DNA of 64,000 nucleotides, taken from positions 62,001 through 126,000 of the forward strand of contig NZ_QKTX01000011.1 of the NCBI RefSeq assembly GCF_003253485.1. The letters are read 5' to 3'. This document shows, in pieces, positions 32,392-40,351 of this stretch. How positions within the stretch are numbered: position 1 is the stretch's first letter; every line of letters starts with the position of its first letter. The translations under genes were made by a program, and so were the position numbers. The stretch is from Algoriphagus aquaeductus (lineage in GTDB: Bacteria; Bacteroidota; Bacteroidia; Cytophagales; Cyclobacteriaceae). Under the pieces are notes generated by a model that saw nothing but the letters and a program-made list of their open reading frames with translations, was not told where the DNA came from and made no database searches.

Positions 32392-32730
32392 ATGCAAACG
32401 ATTGACATAGAAGATTTCAACAAAATTGATCTTAGGATAGGTACCGTTATCAAGGCTGAAATATTCGCAAAGGCAAAGAAACCGGCATATCAGGTTTGGG
32501 TTGATTTGGGCCCTGTCTTGGGCGTGAAAAAATCTTCTGCTCAGATCACCGATCATTATTCTCTGGAAGACCTGATTGGCAGACAAGTGATCTGCGTTTG
32601 CAATTTCAAACCTCGGCAAATTGCCGATTTTATGTCTGAAATTTTGGTTACGGGATTTTCTTCTGACACCGGAGGGATTGTTTTGGCGACTAGTGAGCGC
32701 CCAGTTCCCAATGGGCAGAAGCTTCATTGA
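32392..32730 (+). CDS. csaA: tRNA-binding protein / CsaA-like
   Basis: This 112-aa cytosolic protein has a single OB-fold tRNA-binding domain as in CsaA and the C-terminal part of MetRS. Motifs are FNKIDLRIGTVIKAE at the N-terminus, VDLGPVLGVKKSSAQITDHY, and VCNFKPRQIADFMSEILVTG with the C-terminal ERPVPNGQKLH (the VPNG motif of the family). CsaA is proposed to be a secretion-related chaperone in Bacillus; tRNA binding is the structural expectation. The start is the ATG at 32392 where the family begins. The 3' end overlaps the convergent Rieske gene by 7 nt. Confidence 0.9.
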   Translation: MQTIDIEDFNKIDLRIGTVIKAEIFAKAKKPAYQVWVDLGPVLGVKKSSAQITDHYSLEDLIGRQVICVCNFKPRQIADFMSEILVTGFSSDTGGIVLATSERPVPNGQKLH

Positions 32731-33050
32731 GGGATTTGTATGGTCAATCCTTCCTCATGCAGGTGGACTGGGTATACTGGCAGATCGCTGCAATATCCGG
32801 ATCTGACCTGCCCGGTTTTCAAGTCAAACCGGTATTGATGCAGGGGACAGATGATCTCTGACAATCCGTTGATATTGGCTTGGAGAAGGTCCGCTCCTCT
32901 ATGGGGACATTGGGAATCAAAAGCATAAAACAGTTCTCCCATTCTCAAAATACCAATGGGTTTTTCTCCCAGGATCACCTTTTTTACTTTTCGTTCTGGC
33001 AGCAATTCAAAAATTTCTTGTTTGCTGCTTCCCAAGCGGTATTCTTTCAT
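32724..33050 (-). CDS. Rieske [2Fe-2S] domain protein
   Basis: This is a 108-aa soluble Rieske ferredoxin-like protein. The cluster ligands are in SQCPHRGADL (Cys-x-His) and IICPLHQYRFDLKTG (Cys-x-x-His). The rest follows the small ferredoxin subunit layout of aromatic dioxygenases and NirD (VKKVILGEKPIGILRMGELFYAFDS; YPVHLHEEGLTIQI). The start is set at ATG 33048-33050 (MKEYRLG); the frame continues upstream only into the 117-bp repeat. The repeat copy at 33045-33161 ends exactly at this start codon and so supplies its leader. No partner oxygenase is adjacent; a stand-alone electron carrier is inferred. Confidence 0.9.
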   Translation of the reverse strand: MKEYRLGSSKQEIFELLPERKVKKVILGEKPIGILRMGELFYAFDSQCPHRGADLLQANINGLSEIICPLHQYRFDLKTGQVRSGYCSDLPVYPVHLHEEGLTIQIPQ

Positions 33051-33161
33051 CTGTTTATAATTTGATTTTTTAAGGTCAGATAGCCTGTCCCGATCTTTCA
33101 TCGGGAGAATGCCCCGGATAATCATTCCCCTGTGTGAGAAGCATTTTCTCATGGGCATTTC
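33045..33161 (-). repeat. Dispersed leader repeat, copy 1 (117 bp)
   Basis: This copy is near-identical to 43211-43357 and to 51082-51198 (opposite orientation). It contains the hairpin CCCGAT-CTTTC-ATCGGG, a second stem GGGAGAATG/CATTCCCC with one bulge, and TGAGAA-GCATT-TTCTCA. Read on the minus strand it ends AAAAAATCAAATTATAAACAG immediately before the Rieske ATG. It covers all of the region upstream of the Rieske gene to within 111 bp of the divergent gene at 33272. Confidence 0.9.
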
Positions 33162-33271
33162 ATGGATATCTCCCATTTGTCAAGTCAAATAACCAACAGG
33201 AAATCTGAAGGTTGGTTTTTTATGGAATGTTTCTCAATTTCAACTATTCCAAACAATTTATCCGTAATTCT

Positions 33272-34015
33272 ATGAAAAAATACCTTTTGTTGCCTTTTGT
33301 CCTGTTTGCCTTTTGGGCCAATGGACAAAGCTTGGACGGAGCATGGAAACTGATCAGCCAAAACGGGAAAGCGTTGACTGATCAAGAGTACATCAAGATT
33401 TATCAGGATGATTATTTTGCATTCGGAGTAAAGAATGTTTCTGATAACGCATTTATTGGCGCGGGTGGGGGGCCATTCAAATTTGAGGATGGAAAATATT
33501 CCGAAACCTTGGATTTTTTCACGTTAAACCCCCTACAAGTAGGCACCACCACACCTTTTAAAATTGAACTAAAGGGGAATAAACTCACCCTCTCCGCCAA
33601 TACCAATGATGGGATGTTGGTGGAAACTTGGGAGAAAATCTCAGACTCAAAAGATGACTTGACCCGAAACTGGGTGATCACCGGTCGAAAGCAAAATGAT
33701 CAGATATCCCGATCTACACCGGGTGCCCGAAGAACTATCAAAATCCTGAGCGGAGGAAGATTCCAATGGGTGGCGTTTAATTCTGAGACAAAGGAATTTT
33801 CAGGTACCGGAGGCGGAACCTACACTGCCAAGGATGGAAAATACGTAGAGACGATTACCTTTTTCTCCAGAGACAATTCCAGAGTTGGGGCTAGCCTTAG
33901 TTTTGATTTCAAGGTGATCGATGGTGAGTGGCACCACAGTGGACTCAGTTCGCAGGGACAGCCAATCTATGAAATTTGGACGCCGTATGCGATTGGCTAC
34001 AAGCCGGTCAAGTGA
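33272..34015 (+). CDS. Exported protein with two lipocalin-like repeats, function unknown
   Basis: This 247-aa protein starts at the ATG 33272, giving a clean Sec signal (KKYLLLPFVLFAFWANGQ). The mature part contains two similar halves: DGAWKLISQNGKAL ... GGGPFKFEDGKYSETLDFFTLNPLQVG and NWVITGRKQ ... GGGTYTAKDGKYVETITFFSRDNSRVG. Both share GGGxxxxxDGKYxETxxFFxxxxxxVG, so an internal duplication is evident. Similar 'membrane or secreted' proteins occur in Cytophagales. The fold is probably lipocalin-like beta-barrel; ligand unknown. A strong terminator follows. Confidence 0.78.
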   Translation: MKKYLLLPFVLFAFWANGQSLDGAWKLISQNGKALTDQEYIKIYQDDYFAFGVKNVSDNAFIGAGGGPFKFEDGKYSETLDFFTLNPLQVGTTTPFKIELKGNKLTLSANTNDGMLVETWEKISDSKDDLTRNWVITGRKQNDQISRSTPGARRTIKILSGGRFQWVAFNSETKEFSGTGGGTYTAKDGKYVETITFFSRDNSRVGASLSFDFKVIDGEWHHSGLSSQGQPIYEIWTPYAIGYKPVK

Positions 34016-34038
34016 TTCAATAGAAAAAGGCAGAAACA

Positions 34039-34067
34039 AAAAAAGGAGTCAATTTGACTCCTTTTTT
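34039..34067. terminator. Bidirectional terminator
   Basis: A run of A plus GGAGTCAA (34039-34052) is perfectly complementary to TTGACTCC plus T run (34054-34067). It lies between the convergent lipocalin-like and cysteine desulfurase genes. Confidence 0.85.
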
Positions 34068-34071
34068 GATG

Positions 34072-35217
34072 TTATGCTTCGACTGCGTAGAGTTCTTTGA
34101 GTTTACTTACCGTGTAATCGACCTCGGACAAGGTGTTGAATCGGCTAAAAGAAAAACGAACCGAATCCCGTTCCGGATTGTGGTTCAGGGCTCTAAGTAC
34201 ATGAGATCCTACGGTGGCACCCGAGCTGCAGGCAGATCCTCCTGAAGCAGAGATCCCCTCCAAATCCAGATTAAACAGTAACATGCCACGGTTAGACTCA
34301 GAAGGAGGCAGGCTCACGTTCAATACGGTGTAAAGGCTCTTTTCCTGATCAGCAGACAAGCCGTTGAATTCAACTCCCGGGATTTCTGCTTTGAGCAGTT
34401 CAATAAAGTGCTGTTTGACTTTTTCAATATGTGCCTTATGCCCTGCCATATCCTCGTAGGCCAACTCCAAAGCCTTGGCGATTCCGATGATTCCGATCAC
34501 ATTTTCAGTTCCTCCTCTCATATTCCGCTCCTGAGCTCCTCCATGAATGAAGGGATGTATTTTTTTCTCTTTTCTTACAAACAGAAATCCCGAACCTTTT
34601 GGCCCATGAAATTTATGACCTCCTGCTACGATCGCGTCTACCGGAAGATTTTTGAGATCATGGATATAGTGCCCCATGGTCTGTACTGTGTCGGAATGAA
34701 AAAATGCACCATATTCTTTTGCCAATCCCCCGATTCGCTCCAAATCATTCAGATTTCCGATCTCATTGTTGGCATGCATCAGGGATACCATGCTTCCGGG
34801 ATTGGATTTAAGGAGGCCTTCGAGCTGGGCATAGTCGATTTCTCCTTGCTCATTTACCTTCAAAAGGCTGAGTTTTACAGTCCCTTTCTTGGCCAAAACC
34901 TCCAAGGTATGAAGCACCGCGTGGTGCTCAATCGGGGAAGAAATCACATGGGAGATGCCATGACTTTCGATCCCACACACCAGAGCAGTATTGTCAGCTT
35001 CTGTACCTCCGGAAGTAAAAAAGATTTCTGAAGGGCTGGCACTGAGCAGCTCTGCCACTTTCTTTCTTGATTTCTCAATGGCAGTTCTCACTTCTCGCCC
35101 GTGGCTATGGACCGAGGAGGGATTGCCAAAATGAGACTTCATAAATGGCAGCATGGCTTCGATCACACGATCGTCCATGGCTGTAGTTGCTGCATTGTCA
35201 AAATAAACTTTTGTCAT
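34072..35217 (-). CDS. Cysteine desulfurase (NifS/IscS family)
   Basis: This PLP enzyme removes sulfur from cysteine for Fe-S cluster or thiolation pathways. It has 381 aa from ATG 35217 (MTKVYFDNAATT). The PLP Lys202 is in VAGGHKFHGPKGSG, the conserved HHA motif in SSPIEHHAVLHT, and the persulfide Cys in the loop SGGSACSSGATVGSHVLRAL. The short loop ACSSG is of the IscS/NifS (group I) kind. It lies 26 nt downstream of glmM and probably shares its transcript. No iscU or other cluster-assembly gene is adjacent. Confidence 0.94.
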   Translation of the reverse strand: MTKVYFDNAATTAMDDRVIEAMLPFMKSHFGNPSSVHSHGREVRTAIEKSRKKVAELLSASPSEIFFTSGGTEADNTALVCGIESHGISHVISSPIEHHAVLHTLEVLAKKGTVKLSLLKVNEQGEIDYAQLEGLLKSNPGSMVSLMHANNEIGNLNDLERIGGLAKEYGAFFHSDTVQTMGHYIHDLKNLPVDAIVAGGHKFHGPKGSGFLFVRKEKKIHPFIHGGAQERNMRGGTENVIGIIGIAKALELAYEDMAGHKAHIEKVKQHFIELLKAEIPGVEFNGLSADQEKSLYTVLNVSLPPSESNRGMLLFNLDLEGISASGGSACSSGATVGSHVLRALNHNPERDSVRFSFSRFNTLSEVDYTVSKLKELYAVEA

Positions 35218-35243
35218 ATTTGGGTGCTGGGTCAGGTTCAAGA

Positions 35244-36638
35244 TCAAATCAGGGAAGCACTGACAACTTCCTTGATGTCCTGCATGATTTTCTTAGCCAA
35301 ATGCTCAGCCGTAGCTTCTGAATCTGACTCAGAATAGATTCTGATGATGGGTTCAGTATTTGATTTTCTCAAATGCACCCATTCTTTCTCAAATTCGATT
35401 TTTACACCGTCAATATCATTGATCGGGTGTTTTTTATACTTGTTTTTGATCTCCAGGAGAATTTTGTCCACATCGATTTCCGGTGTGAGCTCAATCTTGT
35501 TTTTGGATATGTAGTAGTTGGGATAAGTTGCTCTCAACATGGAAATGGACTTTCCAAACTTGGCCAAATGAGTCAAGAACAAGCCGATACCCACGAGTGC
35601 GTCTCGACCATAGTGGGAGGCTGGATAAATAATCCCTCCATTACCTTCGCCACCGATGACTGCATTTACGGCTTTCATCTGATTGACCACATTGACTTCA
35701 CCTACTGCCGCGGCCGTGTATTTTCCACCTCTTTTTTCTGTTACATCTCTCAGTGCACGGGTGGAGGAAAGGTTGGATACTGTGTTGCCCGGAGTTTTTG
35801 AAAGTACATAGTCTGCGACGGATACCAGGGTATATTCTTCACCGAACATAGACCCGTCCTCATTGACCAAGGCCAATCGATCTACGTCCGGATCGACTAC
35901 GATTCCCAAGTCGTAATTTCCCTTCTCCAGCTTCTTGGAGATTTCGCGAAGGTTTTCAGGAAGTGGTTCCGGATTATGGGGAAAATGACCGTCAGGTGTA
36001 CAAAACATTTCTTCAATATGCTCCACACCCAAGGCTCGAAGAAGTTTTGGTACCGCTATGCCTCCGGTAGAATTGACCGCGTCAACCACGATTTTGAAAT
36101 TCCTGGCTTTGATGGCTTCCACATCGACCAATTCCAAATCCAAGACATGCTGGATATGACGATCAAGGTAATCATCTATGCGGGTGTATTTTCCAAGTTT
36201 CTTCACATCGGCAAAAGAGAAATCCTCTTTTTCGGCTTTTTCCAAAATAGATTTACCTTCTTCATCGGAGATAAATTCACCAACGGAGTTGAGCAGCTTG
36301 AGAGCATTCCACTGAATCGGATTATGGCTCGCAGTAAGAATGATTCCTCCTCCGGCCTTTTCTAATGGCACAGCAAACTCCACAGTTGGTGTGGTACTTA
36401 AGCCCAAATCGATCACATGGATGCCCATCCCTTGCAAAGTGGCAGCTACCAATCGGGAAATCATATCTCCCGAAAGCCGGGCATCTCTTCCGATAACTAC
36501 TTTGGGGTTGCCGGTTTTCTCAATGACCCATGCGCCATAGGCAGAAGAAAATTTGACCACATCGATCGGGGTAAGACCTTCACCGGCTTTACCGCCGATG
36601 GTTCCCCGAATTCCGGAAATAGATTTGATAAGCGACAC
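35244..36638 (-). CDS. glmM: Phosphoglucosamine mutase
   Basis: The enzyme converts glucosamine-6-P to glucosamine-1-P for UDP-GlcNAc and peptidoglycan. It has 464 aa with a GTG start (36636-36638). The phosphorylated Ser104 is in LTASHNPIQWN, the Mg-binding loop in VDPDVDRLAL, the sugar-binding loop in GGEGNGGIIYP and the phosphate-binding loop in RKSNTEPIIRI. The GEGNGG loop is the type seen in Bacteroidota and archaeal GlmM/PMM proteins rather than the GEQSGH of E. coli, so a phosphomannomutase activity is not excluded. It heads an operon with the cysteine desulfurase. Confidence 0.92.
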   Translation of the reverse strand: MSLIKSISGIRGTIGGKAGEGLTPIDVVKFSSAYGAWVIEKTGNPKVVIGRDARLSGDMISRLVAATLQGMGIHVIDLGLSTTPTVEFAVPLEKAGGGIILTASHNPIQWNALKLLNSVGEFISDEEGKSILEKAEKEDFSFADVKKLGKYTRIDDYLDRHIQHVLDLELVDVEAIKARNFKIVVDAVNSTGGIAVPKLLRALGVEHIEEMFCTPDGHFPHNPEPLPENLREISKKLEKGNYDLGIVVDPDVDRLALVNEDGSMFGEEYTLVSVADYVLSKTPGNTVSNLSSTRALRDVTEKRGGKYTAAAVGEVNVVNQMKAVNAVIGGEGNGGIIYPASHYGRDALVGIGLFLTHLAKFGKSISMLRATYPNYYISKNKIELTPEIDVDKILLEIKNKYKKHPINDIDGVKIEFEKEWVHLRKSNTEPIIRIYSESDSEATAEHLAKKIMQDIKEVVSASLI

Positions 36639-36690
36639 GTACAGTTGGTTTAATAAATTTGGAAAAAATGAAAACTTTTGGTCAGGTCTA

Positions 36691-36921
36691 TTATTTGAAT
36701 TTTGCCAAGACCTTGTCTACTTCATTGTCGGGATTACCACAGCTGCTGTTGGCATCTACAGTTTTGCCACAGTAGCCGCAAGTGGTTCCTTCTTTGTTCA
36801 GAAATGGACTCTGGGAGGCACAAGTGCCTTTGAATTCACCGTTTTTGAGAAATATGAGCCTGACGGACATCAGTATAAAGAACAATGCCACAAAGCCAAG
36901 GGTAATTACTACAGTTGCCAT
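36691..36921 (-). CDS. Small Cys-rich membrane protein (NqrM-like?)
   Basis: This 76-aa protein has one N-terminal transmembrane helix (VVITLGFVALFFILMSVRLIFL), then FKGTC, and four more or less regularly spaced Cys (KGTCASQ, TTCGYCGK, SSCGNPD). A helix followed by KG[ST]C and a CxxC is the layout of NqrM (DUF539), a maturation factor that delivers iron to Na+-NQR. The similarity is in pattern only and no nqr genes are in the window. It could bind a metal or Fe-S. It is divergent from mazG with a shared palindromic -7 region. Confidence 0.7.
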   Translation of the reverse strand: MATVVITLGFVALFFILMSVRLIFLKNGEFKGTCASQSPFLNKEGTTCGYCGKTVDANSSCGNPDNEVDKVLAKFK

Positions 36922-36927
36922 AACGGA

Positions 36928-36945
36928 TAAATTTGCGCAAATTTA
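36928..36945. promoter_or_regulatory. Perfect palindrome containing two opposed -7 boxes
   Basis: TAAATTTGCGCAAATTTA is an 18-bp perfect palindrome in which both strands read TAAATTTG, a match to TAnnTTTG. It lies between the divergent NqrM-like gene and mazG. No TTG -33 element is evident on either side at 19-21 nt. It could also be an operator. Confidence 0.45.
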
Positions 36946-36993
36946 AAGCTTTACTTCGAAAACGCTCACTATTCCAGCTTAGTTTCCCAAGAC

Positions 36994-37794
36994 ATGTCAA
37001 ATTTGAGTTCCAGGGCCGAGCAATTGGCTGCATTTGATCGATTGTTAACCATTATGGATGAGCTTCGGGCTCAATGTCCTTGGGATAAAAAGCAAACTAC
37101 CGAGAGTCTGAGGCACTTAACCATTGAGGAAACCTTTGAGCTTTCGGATGCTATTTTGGAGGGAGATCCGGAGGAAATTAAAAAAGAACTCGGGGATATT
37201 TTGCTCCATATCGTCTTTTATGCCAAGATCGGTTCGGAAGAAGGCAATTTCGATATGGCTACCTTGACCCACTCCCTTTGCGAAAAACTCATCCGACGCC
37301 ATCCCCATATCTATGGAGATACGATTGCTCAAGATGAAGAAACCGTCAAGCAAAATTGGGAAAAGATCAAGCTTCAGGAGAAAGGTAACGTATCCGTGCT
37401 TGGTGGAGTCCCCAAATCCCTTCCTGCCGTGATCAAAGCGATGAGGATTCAGGAAAAAGCGCGTGGCGTAGGATTTGACTGGGAAGAAAAACATCAGGTC
37501 TGGGAAAAAGTGGAGGAGGAGATGCAGGAATTCAAGGAAGAATTCAATGCTGCAGACGAAAAAGAAATCGATAAAGAAAAGGCAACTGCCGAATTTGGAG
37601 ATTTGCTTTTTTCTTTGATCAATTATGCCCGATTCATTGACATCAATCCTGAAGAAGCCCTGGAGCGGACGAATCTTAAATTCATCAAGCGATTTCAATA
37701 CCTGGAAAATGCAGCACGCCAAGCAGGTAAAAATCTCAGCGACATGACCCTTGCGGAAATGGATGTGTACTGGAATGAAGCGAAGAAGCAGTAG
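36994..37794 (+). CDS. mazG: Nucleoside triphosphate pyrophosphohydrolase MazG
   Basis: The enzyme hydrolyses (d)NTPs to NMP and PPi, a housecleaning function. It has 266 aa, the length of E. coli MazG, with two tandem MazG domains: CPWDKKQTTESLRHLTIEETFELSDAI and ELGDILLHIVFYAKI in the first, and WEKVEEEMQEFKEEF with AEFGDLLFSLINYARF in the second. The EExxE/D metal-binding helices are intact in the C-terminal domain. Downstream ridA is 123 nt away, so co-transcription is possible but not shown. Confidence 0.96.
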   Translation: MSNLSSRAEQLAAFDRLLTIMDELRAQCPWDKKQTTESLRHLTIEETFELSDAILEGDPEEIKKELGDILLHIVFYAKIGSEEGNFDMATLTHSLCEKLIRRHPHIYGDTIAQDEETVKQNWEKIKLQEKGNVSVLGGVPKSLPAVIKAMRIQEKARGVGFDWEEKHQVWEKVEEEMQEFKEEFNAADEKEIDKEKATAEFGDLLFSLINYARFIDINPEEALERTNLKFIKRFQYLENAARQAGKNLSDMTLAEMDVYWNEAKKQ

Positions 37795-37917
37795 AAAGTC
37801 CTTAAAAATTCAGAAGCATGAAGTCAGAAGGTTGAAATTTCGGATTTCTGATATCGGATTTCGATCTGTTTACCAATAAATCAATAAACTAATCTCCCAA
37901 TAACTCAATTACCCATT

Positions 37918-38298
37918 ATGTCCAAACAACTAATTCTCACCGCTGAAGCGCCTGCACCTATCGGACCGTATTCTCAGGCTGTGTTGGCTGGAAATACACT
38001 TTATGTATCTGGTCAGATTGCTTTGGACCCAGAGACCGGTGAGCTGATCAATGAGAATATCACGGAGGAAACCCATGCAGTCATGAAAAACATGGAGGCC
38101 ATCCTGCGTGCTGCCGGCTTTGGCTTTTCGGATGTGGTTAAGTGTACGATCTTTATCCGTGATATGGGGCAGTTTGCTACGATCAATGAAGCCTATGGCC
38201 AGTATTTTAAATCAAATCCTCCGGCCCGTGAAACAGTTGAGGTAAGTAAGCTTCCCAAAAATGTAAATGTGGAGATTTCCTGCATCGCCGTTAAATAA
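37918..38298 (+). CDS. ridA: RidA family enamine/imine deaminase
   Basis: This 126-aa cytosolic protein hydrolyses reactive enamine/imine intermediates released by PLP enzymes such as threonine dehydratase. Motifs are the N-terminal APAPIGPYSQAV, the mid LYVSGQIALDPETGEL, and the active-site Arg in NPPARETVEVSKLPKNVNVEI, all typical of the RidA subfamily. It is followed after 6 nt by a membrane protein gene that probably shares its transcript. Confidence 0.96.
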   Translation: MSKQLILTAEAPAPIGPYSQAVLAGNTLYVSGQIALDPETGELINENITEETHAVMKNMEAILRAAGFGFSDVVKCTIFIRDMGQFATINEAYGQYFKSNPPARETVEVSKLPKNVNVEISCIAVK

Positions 38299-38304
38299 AT
38301 TCCT

Positions 38305-38796
38305 TTGAACCTCATTCCGCACCATACCGAAACCTTGGTCAGTCCTCTCTCCAAAGAAGAGGTTTTGGGGCATTTGATGCGGGTGACTCGGGAAGTGAAT
38401 TTTCTGGACTCCCGAACCTATCAAAATGATCAGATCAAGTTTAACGGAATGGTGGGGAGAGAGGGATTTCGCATCTCGAGGGCCATCAAAAAAGGAGAAA
38501 CATTCCTTCCTTTGCTGATCGGGAAACTGGAGAATACCCCAAGGGGAAGTATTATTTTTTTAGAATACAGGCTTTTCCCTTCGGCCTTGTTCTTCCTGAT
38601 ATTTTGGAGCATCGTTTTGCTTGCCTTTTCTGCCTTCTACCTTTTTTTTCTGCCCAATCTCAGTTATAGCCTGATTTGCCTTTTGTTGGCCATCGGAAAT
38701 TATGGGTTGGGATTGTTGTTTTTTAACCGGCAATACAGACTTTCACGGGAGGTTTTTCATCAATTGATCAATTTCCAGCTGAAGGACAAGGATTAA
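38305..38796 (+). CDS. Membrane protein of unknown function (TTG start)
   Basis: This 163-aa protein is not recognised. It starts at TTG 38305, 6 nt after the ridA stop; the next in-frame ATG (38377) would drop 24 residues. The N-terminal ~85 residues are soluble and mixed alpha/beta (VNFLDSRTYQND, GFRISRAIKKGETFLPLLIG, GSIIFLEYRLFP). Two adjacent transmembrane helices follow (LFFLIFWSIVLLAFSAFYLFF and YSLICLLLAIGNYGLGLLFF), then a short cytoplasmic tail. Topology suggests both ends inside. Coupled to ridA by spacing only. Confidence 0.7.
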   Translation: MNLIPHHTETLVSPLSKEEVLGHLMRVTREVNFLDSRTYQNDQIKFNGMVGREGFRISRAIKKGETFLPLLIGKLENTPRGSIIFLEYRLFPSALFFLIFWSIVLLAFSAFYLFFLPNLSYSLICLLLAIGNYGLGLLFFNRQYRLSREVFHQLINFQLKDKD

Positions 38797-38831
38797 AGGG
38801 CTATTGCCTAGGCAGAAAAAATCACAGCCCT

Positions 38832-38839
38832 TAACTTTG
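38832..38839 (+). promoter_or_regulatory. -7 box for fumC
   Basis: TAACTTTG matches TAnnTTTG, 34 nt before the fumC ATG. A TTG at 38804 is 25 nt upstream, longer than the normal spacing. Confidence 0.4.
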
Positions 38840-38873
38840 CGACCGAAAAATTAAACACCTATTCCCAAATACC

Positions 38874-40274
38874 ATGTCAATCCGAATTGAAAAAGACACG
38901 ATGGGCCCTGTAGAGGTGCCTGCAGACAAATACTGGGGTGCTCAAACCCAACGATCCATCAACAATTTCAAAATCGGCGGGGAGAAAAACCGGATGCCGA
39001 TCGAGATTATCCGCGCTTTTGCCATTTTGAAAAAAGCTGCTGCATTGACCAATGCAGAGTTGGGCGTGTTGGCTCAGGACAAAGCGGAAATCATCGGAAA
39101 AGTATGTGATGAAATTCTCGCTGGTCAGCATGATGATCAGTTTCCTTTGGTGATTTGGCAGACGGGTTCAGGGACTCAGTCCAATATGAACGCCAACGAA
39201 GTGATTGCCTACCGCGCTCATGTGCTTTTGGGAGGATCATTGGAAGATGCCAAGAAGAAAATTCATCCCAATGACGATGTAAACAAGTCTCAGTCCTCCA
39301 ACGATACTTATCCTACGGCCATGCACGTGGCGGCCTATCAAATGGTAGTGGAGACAACCATACCGGGTGTTCAAAAATTGAGAAATACCCTTGCTGAGAA
39401 AGCGGAAGCCTTTAAAAATGTAGTGAAAATCGGACGCACTCACTTCATGGATGCGACTCCGCTGACACTTGGCCAAGAATTTAGCGGATATGTGGCTCAG
39501 TTGGACCATGGGTTGAGAGCTCTAAAAAATACCCTAGCTCACCTTTCCGAACTTGCCTTGGGCGGTACGGCCGTAGGAACAGGCTTGAATACTCCTCAAG
39601 GGTATTCCGAGTTGGTAGCTCAAAAGATCGCCCAACTTTCCGGTCATCCTTTTGTCACTGCTCCAAACAAATTTGAAGCATTGGCAGCTCACGACGGGAT
39701 GGTAGAAGCGCATGGGGCATTGAAGCAAATAGCGGTTGCCTTGATGAAAATCGCTAATGACATCCGGATGCTTTCCTCAGGACCTCGCTCCGGTATCGGT
39801 GAAATCCTGATTCCTGAAAACGAACCGGGATCCTCCATCATGCCTGGAAAAGTAAACCCAACTCAAGTGGAAGCCATGACCATGGTGGCCGCTCAAGTGA
39901 TGGGCAATGATGTAGCCATCACCATCGGTGGTTCCAATGGCCACTTTGAACTGAACGTGTTCAAGCCATTGATTGCTGCCAATTTCCTACAGTCTGCCCG
40001 ATTGATCGGTGATGCCTGTGTGTCTTTCAATGACAACTGCGCCATCGGTATCGAGCCAAATACCCCGATGATTCAGCGTCACCTGGAAAATTCCCTGATG
40101 CTCGTGACAGCCCTGAATCCCTACATCGGCTATGAAAATGCCGCTGCCATCGCCAAGAAAGCGCATAAAGAAGGAACAAGCCTAAGAGAAGCTGCCATTG
40201 CTTTGGGTCTTCTGACCTCCGAGCAGTTTGACGAGTGGGTGAGACCGGAAGATATGATCGGAAGCTTGAAATAA
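38874..40274 (+). CDS. fumC: Class II fumarate hydratase
   Basis: This TCA-cycle enzyme interconverts fumarate and malate. It has 466 aa, the usual length. Motifs are [44 protein letters not shown], the fumarase/aspartase signature [13 protein letters not shown] around residue 318, with the catalytic Ser in GSSIMPG, and the His of TPLTLGQ upstream. This family is iron-independent, unlike class I fumarases. It has its own -7 box and a terminator at 40298-40331, so it is monocistronic. Aspartase is less likely because of the fumarase-type [10 protein letters not shown]. Confidence 0.97.
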   Translation: MSIRIEKDTMGPVEVPADKYWGAQTQRSINNFKIGGEKNRMPIEIIRAFAILKKAAALTNAELGVLAQDKAEIIGKVCDEILAGQHDDQFPLVIWQTGSGTQSNMNANEVIAYRAHVLLGGSLEDAKKKIHPNDDVNKSQSSNDTYPTAMHVAAYQMVVETTIPGVQKLRNTLAEKAEAFKNVVKIGRTHFMDATPLTLGQEFSGYVAQLDHGLRALKNTLAHLSELALGGTAVGTGLNTPQGYSELVAQKIAQLSGHPFVTAPNKFEALAAHDGMVEAHGALKQIAVALMKIANDIRMLSSGPRSGIGEILIPENEPGSSIMPGKVNPTQVEAMTMVAAQVMGNDVAITIGGSNGHFELNVFKPLIAANFLQSARLIGDACVSFNDNCAIGIEPNTPMIQRHLENSLMLVTALNPYIGYENAAAIAKKAHKEGTSLREAAIALGLLTSEQFDEWVRPEDMIGSLK

Positions 40275-40297
40275 TTCTTTTGGTATCTTGATCAAAG

Positions 40298-40331
40298 AGA
40301 AAAGCTGGCCTGATGGTCAGCTTTTCTTGTT
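40298..40331 (+). terminator. Terminator after fumC
   Basis: AGAAAAGCTG (40298-40307) pairs with CAGCTTTTCT (40318-40327), followed by TGTTTT. It lies in the gap before the convergent GH127 gene. Confidence 0.75.
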
Positions 40332-40351
40332 TTCGAGAAGAACGGTATTGT

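Noticed and set aside
37795..37917. Intergenic stretch with repeated TCGGATTTC between mazG and ridA
   Set aside because: Short imperfect repeats only (about 37842-37864); no second copy in the window and no foldable element that I can support.
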